Shown piece by piece: positions 49,068 through 57,626 of a DNA stretch of 64,000 nucleotides (positions are counted from its first letter, which is position 1; the number at the start of each line of letters is the position of its first letter). The translations under genes were made by a program, and so were the position numbers. The DNA is from an uncultured Lachnospiraceae bacterium. GTDB lineage: Bacteria; Bacillota; Clostridia; Lachnospirales; Lachnospiraceae. The stretch covers positions 1-64,000 of the forward strand of contig CAJTUC010000003.1 of NCBI GenBank assembly GCA_910579395.1, in the 5' to 3' direction. Below the pieces are notes generated by a model. That model had not been told where the DNA came from. It searched no databases and worked only from the letters and a program-made list of their open reading frames with translations.

Positions 49068-50141
49068 ATGAAGGAAAGAATATACGTCTGCCACACCTTT
49101 TATCATGTATATGTGGCATGTCTGAAAGAATTATATCTGCCAAAAGAAAAACGGGGGCAGGCATCGCTCGTACTCAGTACGATGTCGAATAATTTTGGCA
49201 ATTTACAGGAGCGGGCGAAGCGGTGCGGGCTCTTTGAGACAGTATATCTGTTCGATGAAAAGGAGGATGTTTTTTTCCCTGAACTTCAGAAATACCATCA
49301 GGACAAGGGGAATATTGTTCTGAATATGTTCGCCCGCATCAAATACACGAAACTGCTCGGAAAGCTGCAGGAACCCTATGTGCCGGTGGATTTCCGGGAA
49401 TATCGGGATATTTATGTCTTTTGTGATTCGGATCCGATCGGCTATTACCTGAGCTATAAGAAAATCCATTATCATGCGGTAGAGGACGGCTTGAACTGTA
49501 TCCAGTACTATGACACGGCAAGATATGACAATAAAGGACATTTTGCGCTGAAAGCATGGATGTCCGCCCACGATCTGATTTTTATCCAGAACGGATACGG
49601 GAAATATTGTCTGGATATGGAAATCAATGATAAAAGTGTGGTTCCTTTTCCCTGTGAAAAATATATCGAACAGCCGAGGGCACAGCTTGTCGAACATTTA
49701 TCGGAAGCGGATAAAGACATCCTGATTCATCTTTTTATCGAAAATATGGACGAGCTTCAGCAGAAACTGAACTGCGGCGAAAAGGATAAGGTGCTCGTGC
49801 TTTCGGAACCGCTTTGCGATCTGGATGTTCGGAAACAGATTTTCGCGGATATCATTCGGGAATACGGACAGATTGACGGCCGGAAAATGCAGGTGCTGAT
49901 CAAGCCGCATCCGAGGGACGTGCTGGATTATGTCAAAGAATTTCCGGAGCATATTGTGCTGAGCGGTATGTTTCCGATGGAAATTCTGAATTTTATTCCG
50001 GGGCTTTGCTTTAAGAGAGTGGTTTCGGTGCTTACAGTGCCTGGTGGTATTCAATTTGCAGAAGAAATTCTGTTTTTGGGGGAAGACTTTCTGGACAAGT
50101 ACGAAGCACCTGAACTGCACAGGCAGAATGAGCATCTTTGA
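49068..50141 (+). CDS. GT52-type glycosyltransferase (sialyltransferase-like)
   Basis: A protein of about 357 residues with the GT52 layout: MKERIYVCHTFYHVYVACLKEL at the start, HYHAVEDGLNCIQYYD in the middle, and VLIKPHPRDVLDYVKEF plus PMEILNF near the end. GT52 includes lipooligosaccharide sialyltransferases, which use CMP-activated nonulosonic acids. This genome makes CMP-Pse, so this is the best candidate pseudaminyltransferase in the window; that is inference. ATG 49062 is an alternative start. Confidence 0.75.
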   Translation: MKERIYVCHTFYHVYVACLKELYLPKEKRGQASLVLSTMSNNFGNLQERAKRCGLFETVYLFDEKEDVFFPELQKYHQDKGNIVLNMFARIKYTKLLGKLQEPYVPVDFREYRDIYVFCDSDPIGYYLSYKKIHYHAVEDGLNCIQYYDTARYDNKGHFALKAWMSAHDLIFIQNGYGKYCLDMEINDKSVVPFPCEKYIEQPRAQLVEHLSEADKDILIHLFIENMDELQQKLNCGEKDKVLVLSEPLCDLDVRKQIFADIIREYGQIDGRKMQVLIKPHPRDVLDYVKEFPEHIVLSGMFPMEILNFIPGLCFKRVVSVLTVPGGIQFAEEILFLGEDFLDKYEAPELHRQNEHL

Positions 50142-50180
50142 CTTATAGGAACGATTGTGGTAAAGTTTGGGAAAAGGCAA

Positions 50181-50293
50181 GTGTGAGAAGAACTTCTAAG
50201 GCTCACGCCAATGGGCGTTTTGCCAAGAAGTTCTACGGTTCGCTTTGCGAACCTTTCTCGCACCGAAGAATGCCCCTTGTATGGGCATTCTTC
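50181..50293 (+). repeat. structured leader, family B copy 2
   Basis: GTGTGAGAA (50181-50189) pairs with TTCTCGCAC (50255-50263). GAACTTCT (50190-50197) pairs with AGAAGTTC (50226-50233). GGTTCGC-TTT-GCGAACC makes a hairpin (50237-50253), and a separate 11-bp hairpin GAAGAATGCCC / GGGCATTCTTC (50265-50293) follows. The layout repeats 19560-19642 with compensating base changes. It lies in the 194-base leader of the ABC flippase gene. Confidence 0.7.
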
Positions 50294-50335
50294 ATTATAA
50301 ACTTAGAGGTAGCTAAGCAGCGGCATGGTGGTATC

Positions 50336-52093
50336 ATGAAGAAAATATATAAGAAATTGATGGTCCTGTTGGACCAAAAGCAGAAAAGAACGATGGTGTT
50401 CCTGATTTTTATGATGTTGATCGGGGCAATTCTGGAGACGCTCGGCGTTTCTTCCATTATGCCGGTCATGAATGTCGTCATGGAAGAGAATGCGTTGGAA
50501 AATCACGAATATCTGCGGGTCATCTGTGAGGTTTTTCAAATCGATAATAAGAGGGATTTGATGATTCTTGTCCTGTCATCGCTGGTCGGCATTTTTGTGG
50601 TGAAAAATATTTTCCTGTTTTTTCAGCAGAAGATGCAGTTGAAATTTGTATATACCAATCAATTTGCCACTTCCCGGCGAATGATGATCAACTTCATGCA
50701 GCGGCCCTATGAATATTATCTGAATGCGGATACTTCTGTTATTCAGCGAAGCATTACGTCGGATGTCAACAACATGTACGGTTTGATTCTGGCTTTGCTG
50801 CAGCTGATCAGTGAAATTATCGTGTTCATTTTCCTTGTAGCGATAAGCCTTGTAGCGGATGTCTGGATGTGCATTACAGTCACGTCGCTTCTGGTCGTTG
50901 TCCTGCTCGTCATCAAATGTGTATTAAAGCCAATCATGAAGCGCGCTGGTGAGGAAAACCAGGATTATTACAGCGGATTGTATAAGTGGATAGACCAGTC
51001 CGTCATGGGCATTAAAGAAATCAAAATCGCCTGCCGGGAACCCTATTTTATCAATGAATATTCCCAATGCGGCGCCGGCTATGTCAGTGCGGTGCAGCGT
51101 TATAATCTGTATAATGCAACGCCGAGGCTTTTGATTGAGACGGTGGCAATCGCGGGCATGGTGCTCTATATGATGATACAGCTTTTAAGCGGAACCGGAG
51201 CGGTAGATATCATGCCGCAGTTAACCTTGCTCGCGTTGGTTGCGGTGCGGCTGATCCCCTGTGCGAACAGGATCAATAATCATTTGACTTCCATTGCTTA
51301 TTTTGAGCCGTTTTTTATGGGAGTCAGCGACAACCTGCAGGAAGAAATACAGGATGAAAATGTTGATTATGCTGCGGAGACTTATCAAAAGAGCATTGAC
51401 GTTGAAAAACTTGTCATCAAGGATAAGATTGAATTGAAAAATATCACTTATAAGTATCCGAATACGGATGTGTTGATTTTTGACAATGCCGATATGGAGA
51501 TACCGATCGGAAAAAGCGTCGGCATCGTGGGCACTTCCGGTTCCGGGAAAACGACCGTAGTCGATATCCTTCTCGGCCTGCTGCGGCTGCAGAGCGGCGA
51601 GATACTGGCAGACGGTACGGAAGTAAGGGAACATTATCAGGAATGGTTGAAAAATATCGGTTATATCCCGCAGTCAATTTTTATGGTCGATGCTTCCATT
51701 CGTAAGAATGTTGCATTCGGCTATGCGGATGAAGAAATCGACGATGAAAAAGTGTGGGAAGCCCTTGCGGAAGCACAACTTGATGAGTTTGTAAAAGGCC
51801 TTCCGGAGGGTCTGGATACGAGCATCGGCGAAAGAGGAATCCGTATTTCCGGCGGCCAGAGACAGCGTATCGGCATCGCGAGAGCGTTATTCGAGGATCC
51901 GGAAGTATTGGTTCTGGACGAAGCCACTTCGGCTTTAGACAATGATACGGAAGCAGCGATCATGGAATCCATTAACCGCCTGCATGGCCGCAAGACGCTG
52001 ATCATTATCGCACATAGGCTGCAGACGATTGAAAAGTGCGACATGGTATACCGGATTGAGAATGGGAAAGCGGTACTGCAGAGATTTTCGTAG
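50336..52093 (+). CDS. ABC transporter, lipid-linked oligosaccharide flippase type (PglK-like)
   Basis: A 585-residue half-transporter: six membrane helices (about 20-320) fused to an ATPase domain (about 350-580). It has Walker A GTSGSGKTT, a Q-loop PQSIF, signature RISGGQRQRIGIARALF and Walker B VLVLDEATSALD with the H-loop IIAHRL. Such fused exporters in glycan loci (PglK, WlaB) flip undecaprenyl-linked oligosaccharides. No Wzx is seen in this window, so this is the candidate flippase. ATG 50336 follows GGTGGTATC; long in-frame extensions upstream lie in the structured leader. Confidence 0.88.
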   Translation: MKKIYKKLMVLLDQKQKRTMVFLIFMMLIGAILETLGVSSIMPVMNVVMEENALENHEYLRVICEVFQIDNKRDLMILVLSSLVGIFVVKNIFLFFQQKMQLKFVYTNQFATSRRMMINFMQRPYEYYLNADTSVIQRSITSDVNNMYGLILALLQLISEIIVFIFLVAISLVADVWMCITVTSLLVVVLLVIKCVLKPIMKRAGEENQDYYSGLYKWIDQSVMGIKEIKIACREPYFINEYSQCGAGYVSAVQRYNLYNATPRLLIETVAIAGMVLYMMIQLLSGTGAVDIMPQLTLLALVAVRLIPCANRINNHLTSIAYFEPFFMGVSDNLQEEIQDENVDYAAETYQKSIDVEKLVIKDKIELKNITYKYPNTDVLIFDNADMEIPIGKSVGIVGTSGSGKTTVVDILLGLLRLQSGEILADGTEVREHYQEWLKNIGYIPQSIFMVDASIRKNVAFGYADEEIDDEKVWEALAEAQLDEFVKGLPEGLDTSIGERGIRISGGQRQRIGIARALFEDPEVLVLDEATSALDNDTEAAIMESINRLHGRKTLIIIAHRLQTIEKCDMVYRIENGKAVLQRFS

Positions 52094-52146
52094 ATTGTTT
52101 ATGCCGCTGATGACGGACAGATTGACAGAAAGGTAGGATATCGGGT

Positions 52147-52572
52147 ATGAAGGCCTTGATAAAACGTTGCTGGGATTTATATAAAATGTACGAAGAGGGA
52201 ATTAATTACCTGATTTTCGGTTTTCTTGCTTTTGTACTGAATTATGTTTTATATTATGTGCTGGAATCCATCCTGCATATAAATTATTTGGGAGCGACAG
52301 CCGTATCGTGGATGCTGACGGTGCTTTTTGCGTATTGGACGAACCGTACTTTCGTTTTTAAAAGTAAGAACAAGAGTGCGGACAGCCTGTTAAAAGAATT
52401 TTCGTCTTTCATCGGCGCGCGTATCGCGACGGAATTTTTGGAAATTGGCTTCATGTACCTCGCTGTAGATATACTGAGCATGAACTCTTATATCGCCAAA
52501 CTGATCGGACAGGTACTCGTTATCGTATCGAATTATTTTTTAAGTAAATTGTGGATTTTTAAGAAAAAATAG
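52147..52572 (+). CDS. GtrA family protein
   Basis: A 141-residue protein with four membrane helices and the GtrA signature (NYLIFGFLAFVLNYVLYYVL, WTNRTFVFKSKN, and a C-terminal NYFLSKLWIFKKK). GtrA proteins are thought to help flip polyprenyl-phosphate sugars made by GtrB-type enzymes. Two GtrB-like genes (13466, 62353) are present. The leader contains GATTGACAGAAAGG, a recurrent ribosome-site variant. Confidence 0.9.
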   Translation: MKALIKRCWDLYKMYEEGINYLIFGFLAFVLNYVLYYVLESILHINYLGATAVSWMLTVLFAYWTNRTFVFKSKNKSADSLLKEFSSFIGARIATEFLEIGFMYLAVDILSMNSYIAKLIGQVLVIVSNYFLSKLWIFKKK

Positions 52573-52574
52573 AA

Positions 52575-52778
52575 GTTATGTGGAATTGAGGGCCGCCGAC
52601 TGAACAGCCAGGGCATTTGTCCCTGCGGAGCCCCTGGAAGAGCGCCGGCACTTGGTGAAAAGGCAGTTTTACTGACTTTGAACCTAGTACCGTTGCTGCT
52701 CTTCGCGGAGCGAAAGCGTGGCTCCAAAGGGACAAATGCCCTGGCTGTCCAGTCGGCGGCCCTCAACTCCACATCAAC
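52575..52778 (+). repeat. long-hairpin element, copy 3 (50-nt arms, 103-nt core)
   Basis: The arms at 52575-52624 and 52728-52778 are complementary over about 50 bases with two mismatches and one extra base. The core (52625-52727) is 103 nt, exactly as in the copy at 12563. It shares GAAGAGCG-CGGCACTT, GTGAAAA, TTTGAAC-TAGT and CTGCTCTTCGCGGAGCGA with that copy. Its arm sequence is unrelated to the other copies. It ends 19 bases before the acyltransferase ATG, so it forms almost the whole untranslated leader. Confidence 0.85.
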
Positions 52779-52797
52779 AGAACAACAGGAGACCCAT

Positions 52798-53853
52798 ATG
52801 CCTTCAAAACGCCATGCCAACTTTGAACTGCTCCGCATCGTAGCAATGCTTATGATCATAGCCCTTCACTATCTCGTGAAAGGAAATGTTGCCGCGCCTT
52901 ATGCGGAGAGTCACAGTGGGGTAAATTATGCGGCATGGCTCGTGGAAGCTTTCTGTATTGTGGCGGTGAACTGCTATGTTCTGTTGAGCGGTTATTTTCT
53001 GGTGGAATCTGAATGGAAGCCGGGACGCATCCTGTCGCTGCTTTGTCAGATTCTTTTTTATTCGCTGATTGTTCCGGCAGCAATGATCTGTGTCGGCATG
53101 ATTTCATGGGGAGAACTTGGACTGTATGACTGGATAGGATTTCTTCTTCCAATTGAGACGGAGCATTACTGGTTCGCGACGGCGTATTTATTTATGTATC
53201 TGTTCGCACCGGTTCTGGCGGCCGGCATCAAAAAGATGGAAAAGAAAACTTTGCAGAAGGTCATCGTTTTTTTGCTGCTTTTTTTCTCTGCGGGAAAATC
53301 CGTCCTGCCGGTTTCGCTTGCGACAGACCGCTACGGATATGATTACGGCTGGTTTTTGTGCCTGTTCTTCGTTGCGGCTTATCTGCGCCTGTACGGCTGC
53401 CGGTGGCTGGAAGAAAAACAGCATGGATTCTGGCTGTATGTGGGAGCGTGCGTGTGTATTTTTGCGGTATCCGCGGCGGCGGGGCTGTTGGGGGATAAAG
53501 TAAAAGCGTTTGCCTATTATGCGGAAATGCCTTATACATATAATCATTTGCTGTGTCTGTTCGCGGCAGTTGGGCTGTTTTCCGTCTTTAAAAAGATGCG
53601 GATTCGGGAAGGACGGGCGGCCGATATGATCAGGCGTATCGCGCCTTATACGTTTGGTGTATATCTCCTGCATGAACATATTCTGGTGCGGTATGAGTGG
53701 ATGAACTGGCTGCAGGTGGAAACGGTGCGGGGAAGTTTTCTTTTTCTGCCGCATATGCTGTGGTGTGTCTGTGTTGTTTTTCTGGCAGGGATATTGGTGG
53801 ATTTTGTCAGAGCCTGGCTGTTTGATAAAGTGGTTTCGGGAAAGAGGGTATGA
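52798..53853 (+). CDS. membrane acyltransferase (acyltransferase 3 family)
   Basis: A 351-residue protein with about 10 membrane helices. The typical start RHANFELLRIVAMLMIIALHYL includes the conserved histidine, and NCYVLLSGYFLV follows. FGVYLLHEHILV closes the family pattern. These enzymes O-acetylate or otherwise acylate glycans from the cytoplasmic acyl-CoA pool, here probably the surface polysaccharide. CAGGAGA precedes ATG 52798. Its stop overlaps the next gene by four bases. Confidence 0.87.
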   Translation: MPSKRHANFELLRIVAMLMIIALHYLVKGNVAAPYAESHSGVNYAAWLVEAFCIVAVNCYVLLSGYFLVESEWKPGRILSLLCQILFYSLIVPAAMICVGMISWGELGLYDWIGFLLPIETEHYWFATAYLFMYLFAPVLAAGIKKMEKKTLQKVIVFLLLFFSAGKSVLPVSLATDRYGYDYGWFLCLFFVAAYLRLYGCRWLEEKQHGFWLYVGACVCIFAVSAAAGLLGDKVKAFAYYAEMPYTYNHLLCLFAAVGLFSVFKKMRIREGRAADMIRRIAPYTFGVYLLHEHILVRYEWMNWLQVETVRGSFLFLPHMLWCVCVVFLAGILVDFVRAWLFDKVVSGKRV

Positions 53854-55727
53854 TCGGATTGGACATCATAGAGAAATTTTATCAAAAATATCGTAATTCT
53901 TTGGAAAATGGGCTGTTTATCATTCTGTTGGCTTTTTATCCCCTTATCAAAATTAATCAGGGGCTGGATGTGGTGGACACTTCTTACAGCCTGACGAATT
54001 TTCAATATTTTCCGACGGTGGAAGGAACCTGGATGGTGGCGACTTATCTGGCGAATGCGGCAGGATATTTCTTGATGCAGCTGCCTAAGGGCAATACACT
54101 TGTCGGCATGAATTTTTATACGGGCCTGATTGTTTCCGGACTCGCATTGCTCATGTATTTTACGCTGCGGAAAAAGATGCCCGCGTGGCTCGTTTTTTTC
54201 GGGGAGATGCTTGCAATCGGGTTGTGCTGGTGTCCGTCTGTAATCTTATATAATTATCTGACCTATCTGCTGATGGGGGCTGGTGTTCTGCTTCTGTACC
54301 GGGGAATCTGCACGGATGAGGAGAAGCTGAAGTTCCGGTATCTGCTTTTGGCGGGTATCTGTCTGGGAGCCAATGTGACGGTACGGATGCCGAATGTGGT
54401 GCAGGCTGCTTTTATTCTGGCATTGTGGTATGGTGCATGGGCCAGGAAAAGAACTTTTGCCAAAACGGCGAAGGATACGGGAATCTGCCTGTTCGGGTAT
54501 CTGCTCGGCTTCGGGGTCCCTTATTTTACGATTTGCATCAAATACGGCGTGAACGCTTATCCGGAAATGGTACGGAATATGTTTGCGATGACGGACAAGG
54601 CGACGGATTATAAACCGACCGCTATGCTGACCGGGATGTTTGGCGGTTATTTAGAGGGGATAAAATGGCTCCTGCCGGCCGCGGCCTGTGTCGTGCTGCT
54701 GTATGCTTTTTATATTTTTGCAGCATTTCTATTCGGGCAGAAGGCGCTTTCGCCAAAAGGAATATGGCTTTATCGGCTCCTGTGCATCGCGGTGTGCGGC
54801 GTGCTGCTCCGTTTCTATTGGGGACGGGGGATGTTCGATTTCCATTATTATTATTATGGCAGTATCTATCAGTGGGCAGTGCTGTTTTTGATCGCAGCCG
54901 TTGTCTGCGCTTTGTTGGCGCTCATAGGAAGAAAGCGGAGTACGGAAGATAAAGTGCTGGCATTGATCGTCCTGATTCAGCTGTTTGTGACGCCGCTCGG
55001 CGGGAATAACGAGCTGTATCCGAATATCAATAATCTGTTTCTGGCAGCGCCTTTTACGCTATGGATATGCCGGGATTTCTTCCTTTTCGCAGGAAGGAAA
55101 AGCGTTCATATGCCGTGGAAGATTATGGTCGTTGTCTTCGGCCTTATGGTGTTTGTTCAAAGCATCGGCTTTCATACACAGTTTGTTTTTCTGGACGGCG
55201 TCTGGGGAGAAAAAAGAGATACCCTTCTGACGGGCATTCCGAAAGTGGAAGGTATCTATACAAATCAGGAGAATGCGGAGTTGTTCATGGATTTGGCAGA
55301 GTATGCAGAGCAGCAGGATTTTGCCGGCAGGGAAGTAATTTTGTACGGGGAAGTGCCGGGACTTAGCTATTTTCTCGATATGCCGACAGCAATCTCCACC
55401 GCGTGGCCGGATTTGGATTCGTTTCGGCTGGTGCAGTTTGAACAGGATATGGAAAAGGTGACGCAGAAATTGGCAGGCGAAGCGGAACATCACTCTGAAT
55501 CGGGAGCGGGGCCGCGTGAAGAAGAGGTTTTACGGAACCGTCCGGTCGTTATCGTATCTTCCGCGATTGCGGCCTATTGGGGAGAAGATGCGGAGGCATA
55601 TCAGTGGTTCGGCGTGGATGCGGAAGCGCTTGATGCGGATGAGAAACTTGCGGTGCTGTTACAGTTCTTAGAAGACTATGGATATGAAGAGACGTTTTGC
55701 AATATGCGGTATGCGGTCTACCAGTAG
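53850..55727 (+). CDS. large membrane protein, GT-C-like, unassigned
   Basis: A protein of 625 residues with about 11-12 helices, then a soluble extracytoplasmic C-terminal part (after about 455). The first outer loop carries QGLDVVDTSYSLTNFQYF, with an acidic residue followed by an aromatic stretch, as in GT-C enzymes. It overlaps the acyltransferase stop (ATGA). The substrate is unknown. The C-terminal region is rich in Glu/Asp and may bind the glycan acceptor. Not recognised as a named family. Confidence 0.6.
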   Translation: MIGLDIIEKFYQKYRNSLENGLFIILLAFYPLIKINQGLDVVDTSYSLTNFQYFPTVEGTWMVATYLANAAGYFLMQLPKGNTLVGMNFYTGLIVSGLALLMYFTLRKKMPAWLVFFGEMLAIGLCWCPSVILYNYLTYLLMGAGVLLLYRGICTDEEKLKFRYLLLAGICLGANVTVRMPNVVQAAFILALWYGAWARKRTFAKTAKDTGICLFGYLLGFGVPYFTICIKYGVNAYPEMVRNMFAMTDKATDYKPTAMLTGMFGGYLEGIKWLLPAAACVVLLYAFYIFAAFLFGQKALSPKGIWLYRLLCIAVCGVLLRFYWGRGMFDFHYYYYGSIYQWAVLFLIAAVVCALLALIGRKRSTEDKVLALIVLIQLFVTPLGGNNELYPNINNLFLAAPFTLWICRDFFLFAGRKSVHMPWKIMVVVFGLMVFVQSIGFHTQFVFLDGVWGEKRDTLLTGIPKVEGIYTNQENAELFMDLAEYAEQQDFAGREVILYGEVPGLSYFLDMPTAISTAWPDLDSFRLVQFEQDMEKVTQKLAGEAEHHSESGAGPREEEVLRNRPVVIVSSAIAAYWGEDAEAYQWFGVDAEALDADEKLAVLLQFLEDYGYEETFCNMRYAVYQ

Positions 55728-55763
55728 GCTGAGAGAAAGGTACGGGGGAATGGTAATCCCCTG

Positions 55764-56612
55764 TTATCCTTTGTCGCTTTTTTTGTGATCCCGTTCGAAG
55801 CGAAGCAGCCGGAACCGATCGTTATGGCGGTATCCGTATGCCCTTAAAACATCGCTAAAACGAATTTTCATAATGGTCTGCCGGCGAAAAGGGCTGTTTT
55901 TGAACCAGTTTTCTTTTGGGGAAGGTTTGTACTTTTTATATTCCAGTCCATCGTCTTTTTCAATATCAGTCCACGAAAGTTCGATAAATTTATCAAGCGA
56001 AGAGAGTAATAAATGGTATTCATTTTTTTCCAAAATGGAGGAACCATATTTTTTCTCAAGAAAGGTACAGTCTATTTTGGTATCTTCATATCTGATTTTT
56101 AAAAATTCATCTTTATCAAGATGGATTTCTCTTGAAAAATGATTGGCTAAATATTTGGGTGAATAGATAGAATCGATACTGTATTTTTCCGATTCGAGCG
56201 AAACATCCAGTTTACAGTCGGTAAAGAAATCCGATTTGAAAGACAGGAGCGGGATGTTTCTCTTAGCCGCTTCTGCGATTGCCGTTGCGGAGACATTTTC
56301 ACCATTCCAGCAGTAAGCCTTTGAGATATCATGCTCAGGGGTTTCGTCCCAATAGGGAACGGTTTGGATTTCCTGGTCTAACTGCATTTGAAAGCGCATA
56401 AGCTTATCGCTGCAAGGCTCTGTTTTTAAATCCAGAATCTTCTTATTCGGTGTTATATTACATTTGTAGAAATCAGAAATTTTGGTAATATTATTTTCAT
56501 GATTCTGCCGTATCAGTGCAAAGCATTTGGTATTAGAAGATAACGATTCCAAAAAACTGTTGATGCTTTCAAATTGTCCATTTAATGATTTTTCGTTTAG
56601 TATAAAATCCAT
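55764..56612 (-). CDS. third protein of ATPase module, function unknown
   Basis: A 282-residue soluble protein I do not recognise. It is rich in Lys, Glu and aromatic residues. Visible pieces are NGENVSATAIAEAAKRNIPLL (about 103-123), which looks like an alpha/beta segment, and a C-terminal stretch with RAYGYR and FERDHK. The ATG lies directly after the TAA of the AAA ATPase gene with no gap, so it is translationally coupled. In ATPase-led defence modules the last gene is often the effector; that role is only a hypothesis here. Confidence 0.65.
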   Translation of the reverse strand: MDFILNEKSLNGQFESINSFLESLSSNTKCFALIRQNHENNITKISDFYKCNITPNKKILDLKTEPCSDKLMRFQMQLDQEIQTVPYWDETPEHDISKAYCWNGENVSATAIAEAAKRNIPLLSFKSDFFTDCKLDVSLESEKYSIDSIYSPKYLANHFSREIHLDKDEFLKIRYEDTKIDCTFLEKKYGSSILEKNEYHLLLSSLDKFIELSWTDIEKDDGLEYKKYKPSPKENWFKNSPFRRQTIMKIRFSDVLRAYGYRHNDRFRLLRFERDHKKSDKG

Positions 56613-57626
56613 TTACCACCCCAATATGATATCCAAGTCCTTTTTTATCTGATCGAATAAACCGTCTTTTTGAAGCAAAACTTTTCCCTCTTTATCCAAC
56701 GGAATTTTGACAGGGATGCTTCCACCGTTGTCGGCTTCATCGAAGAAATAAACAGCTGCTTTTGTATTTTCGATACAATCCATGCAGATACACTTTCGAA
56801 CCCCATTATAAATATGGTCACTGTGGGTTTCCATAATGATCTGAATCCCATTTTCCGCAAGAAATGCCAGAAACAGGAGCAGTTCGGACTGTCCTGAAGG
56901 GTGAAGGTGAATTTCGGGATTTTCGATGATCAAAACGTCTCCCGGTTTACAGGAAAGAGCGGCGATGATAACTTCAGCGATATAGCTGACGCCGGTTCCT
57001 ACGTTTTTGGGCCTTATATTATCCCGCAGCCAGTTGTTCGTAAAAGAAACTCTGATTAAATCCGTACGTTCGATTTCTTCTGCTCTCACCGTATAGCCCA
57101 ATATTCTTTTGAGCCAATAGTCTACCTGCCCGCCAAAGGTAAGCTTGTCGTCCGGATCATAGACCAATATGTTTTCTTTCCAGTCATCGCTGGCATGTTT
57201 GGCCAGGTATTGATAGGCATATTCGCATCTAACGCCTATTTTATCGGGATTATCCGAATTTGTTTCATAGGTATCCCTGACACCGATTCGGTCAGCGGAT
57301 AAATACATTACCGCAACTTCTTCAGAAAGCCTGCCCTGAGATTCAACCTTTGTTTTATCGTCGAATATTTTTTTTGAAAAAGTGGAATTGATGGTCAATT
57401 CGATTTCCTGGCTTCCTACATATTTATTTTTCAGCTCGCTGATTTTTCCGATGTTAATATAGGGACCCATAAAAGGGTTGTTTCCGTCCTGGATCATGGC
57501 AAGGATTGCCTGTATGACGGTGGATTTTCCCATGGAATTTTTCCCGGCTAATAATGTCAGATTGCTAAAGCTGAAATCAGCATCATCAAAACACTTGAAG
57601 CCTTTAATCTGTAATCGATGGATCAT
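56613..57626 (-). CDS. AAA family ATPase (OLD/DUF3696-like)
   Basis: A 337-residue SMC/OLD-like ATPase. It begins MIHRLQIKGFKCF with Walker A GKNSMGKST (28-36). The Walker B/signature region is VLIIENPEIHLHPSGQSELL, followed by METHSDHIYNGVRK, the usual His switch. No TOPRIM nuclease domain follows, unlike full OLD proteins. The pattern matches the DUF3696-type ATPases common in defence islands. GGGAGGAA fixes ATG 57626, which overlaps the preceding gene by four bases. Confidence 0.83.
   Translation of the reverse strand: MIHRLQIKGFKCFDDADFSFSNLTLLAGKNSMGKSTVIQAILAMIQDGNNPFMGPYINIGKISELKNKYVGSQEIELTINSTFSKKIFDDKTKVESQGRLSEEVAVMYLSADRIGVRDTYETNSDNPDKIGVRCEYAYQYLAKHASDDWKENILVYDPDDKLTFGGQVDYWLKRILGYTVRAEEIERTDLIRVSFTNNWLRDNIRPKNVGTGVSYIAEVIIAALSCKPGDVLIIENPEIHLHPSGQSELLLFLAFLAENGIQIIMETHSDHIYNGVRKCICMDCIENTKAAVYFFDEADNGGSIPVKIPLDKEGKVLLQKDGLFDQIKKDLDIILGW

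Noticed and set aside
50138..50335. 66-residue N-terminal extension of the ABC flippase
   Set aside because: The extension encodes the structured leader and no domain. The first membrane helix starts right after ATG 50336.
52678..52797. N-terminal extension of the acyltransferase
   Set aside because: It lies in the hairpin element. ATG 52798 after CAGGAGA begins directly at the conserved family start.
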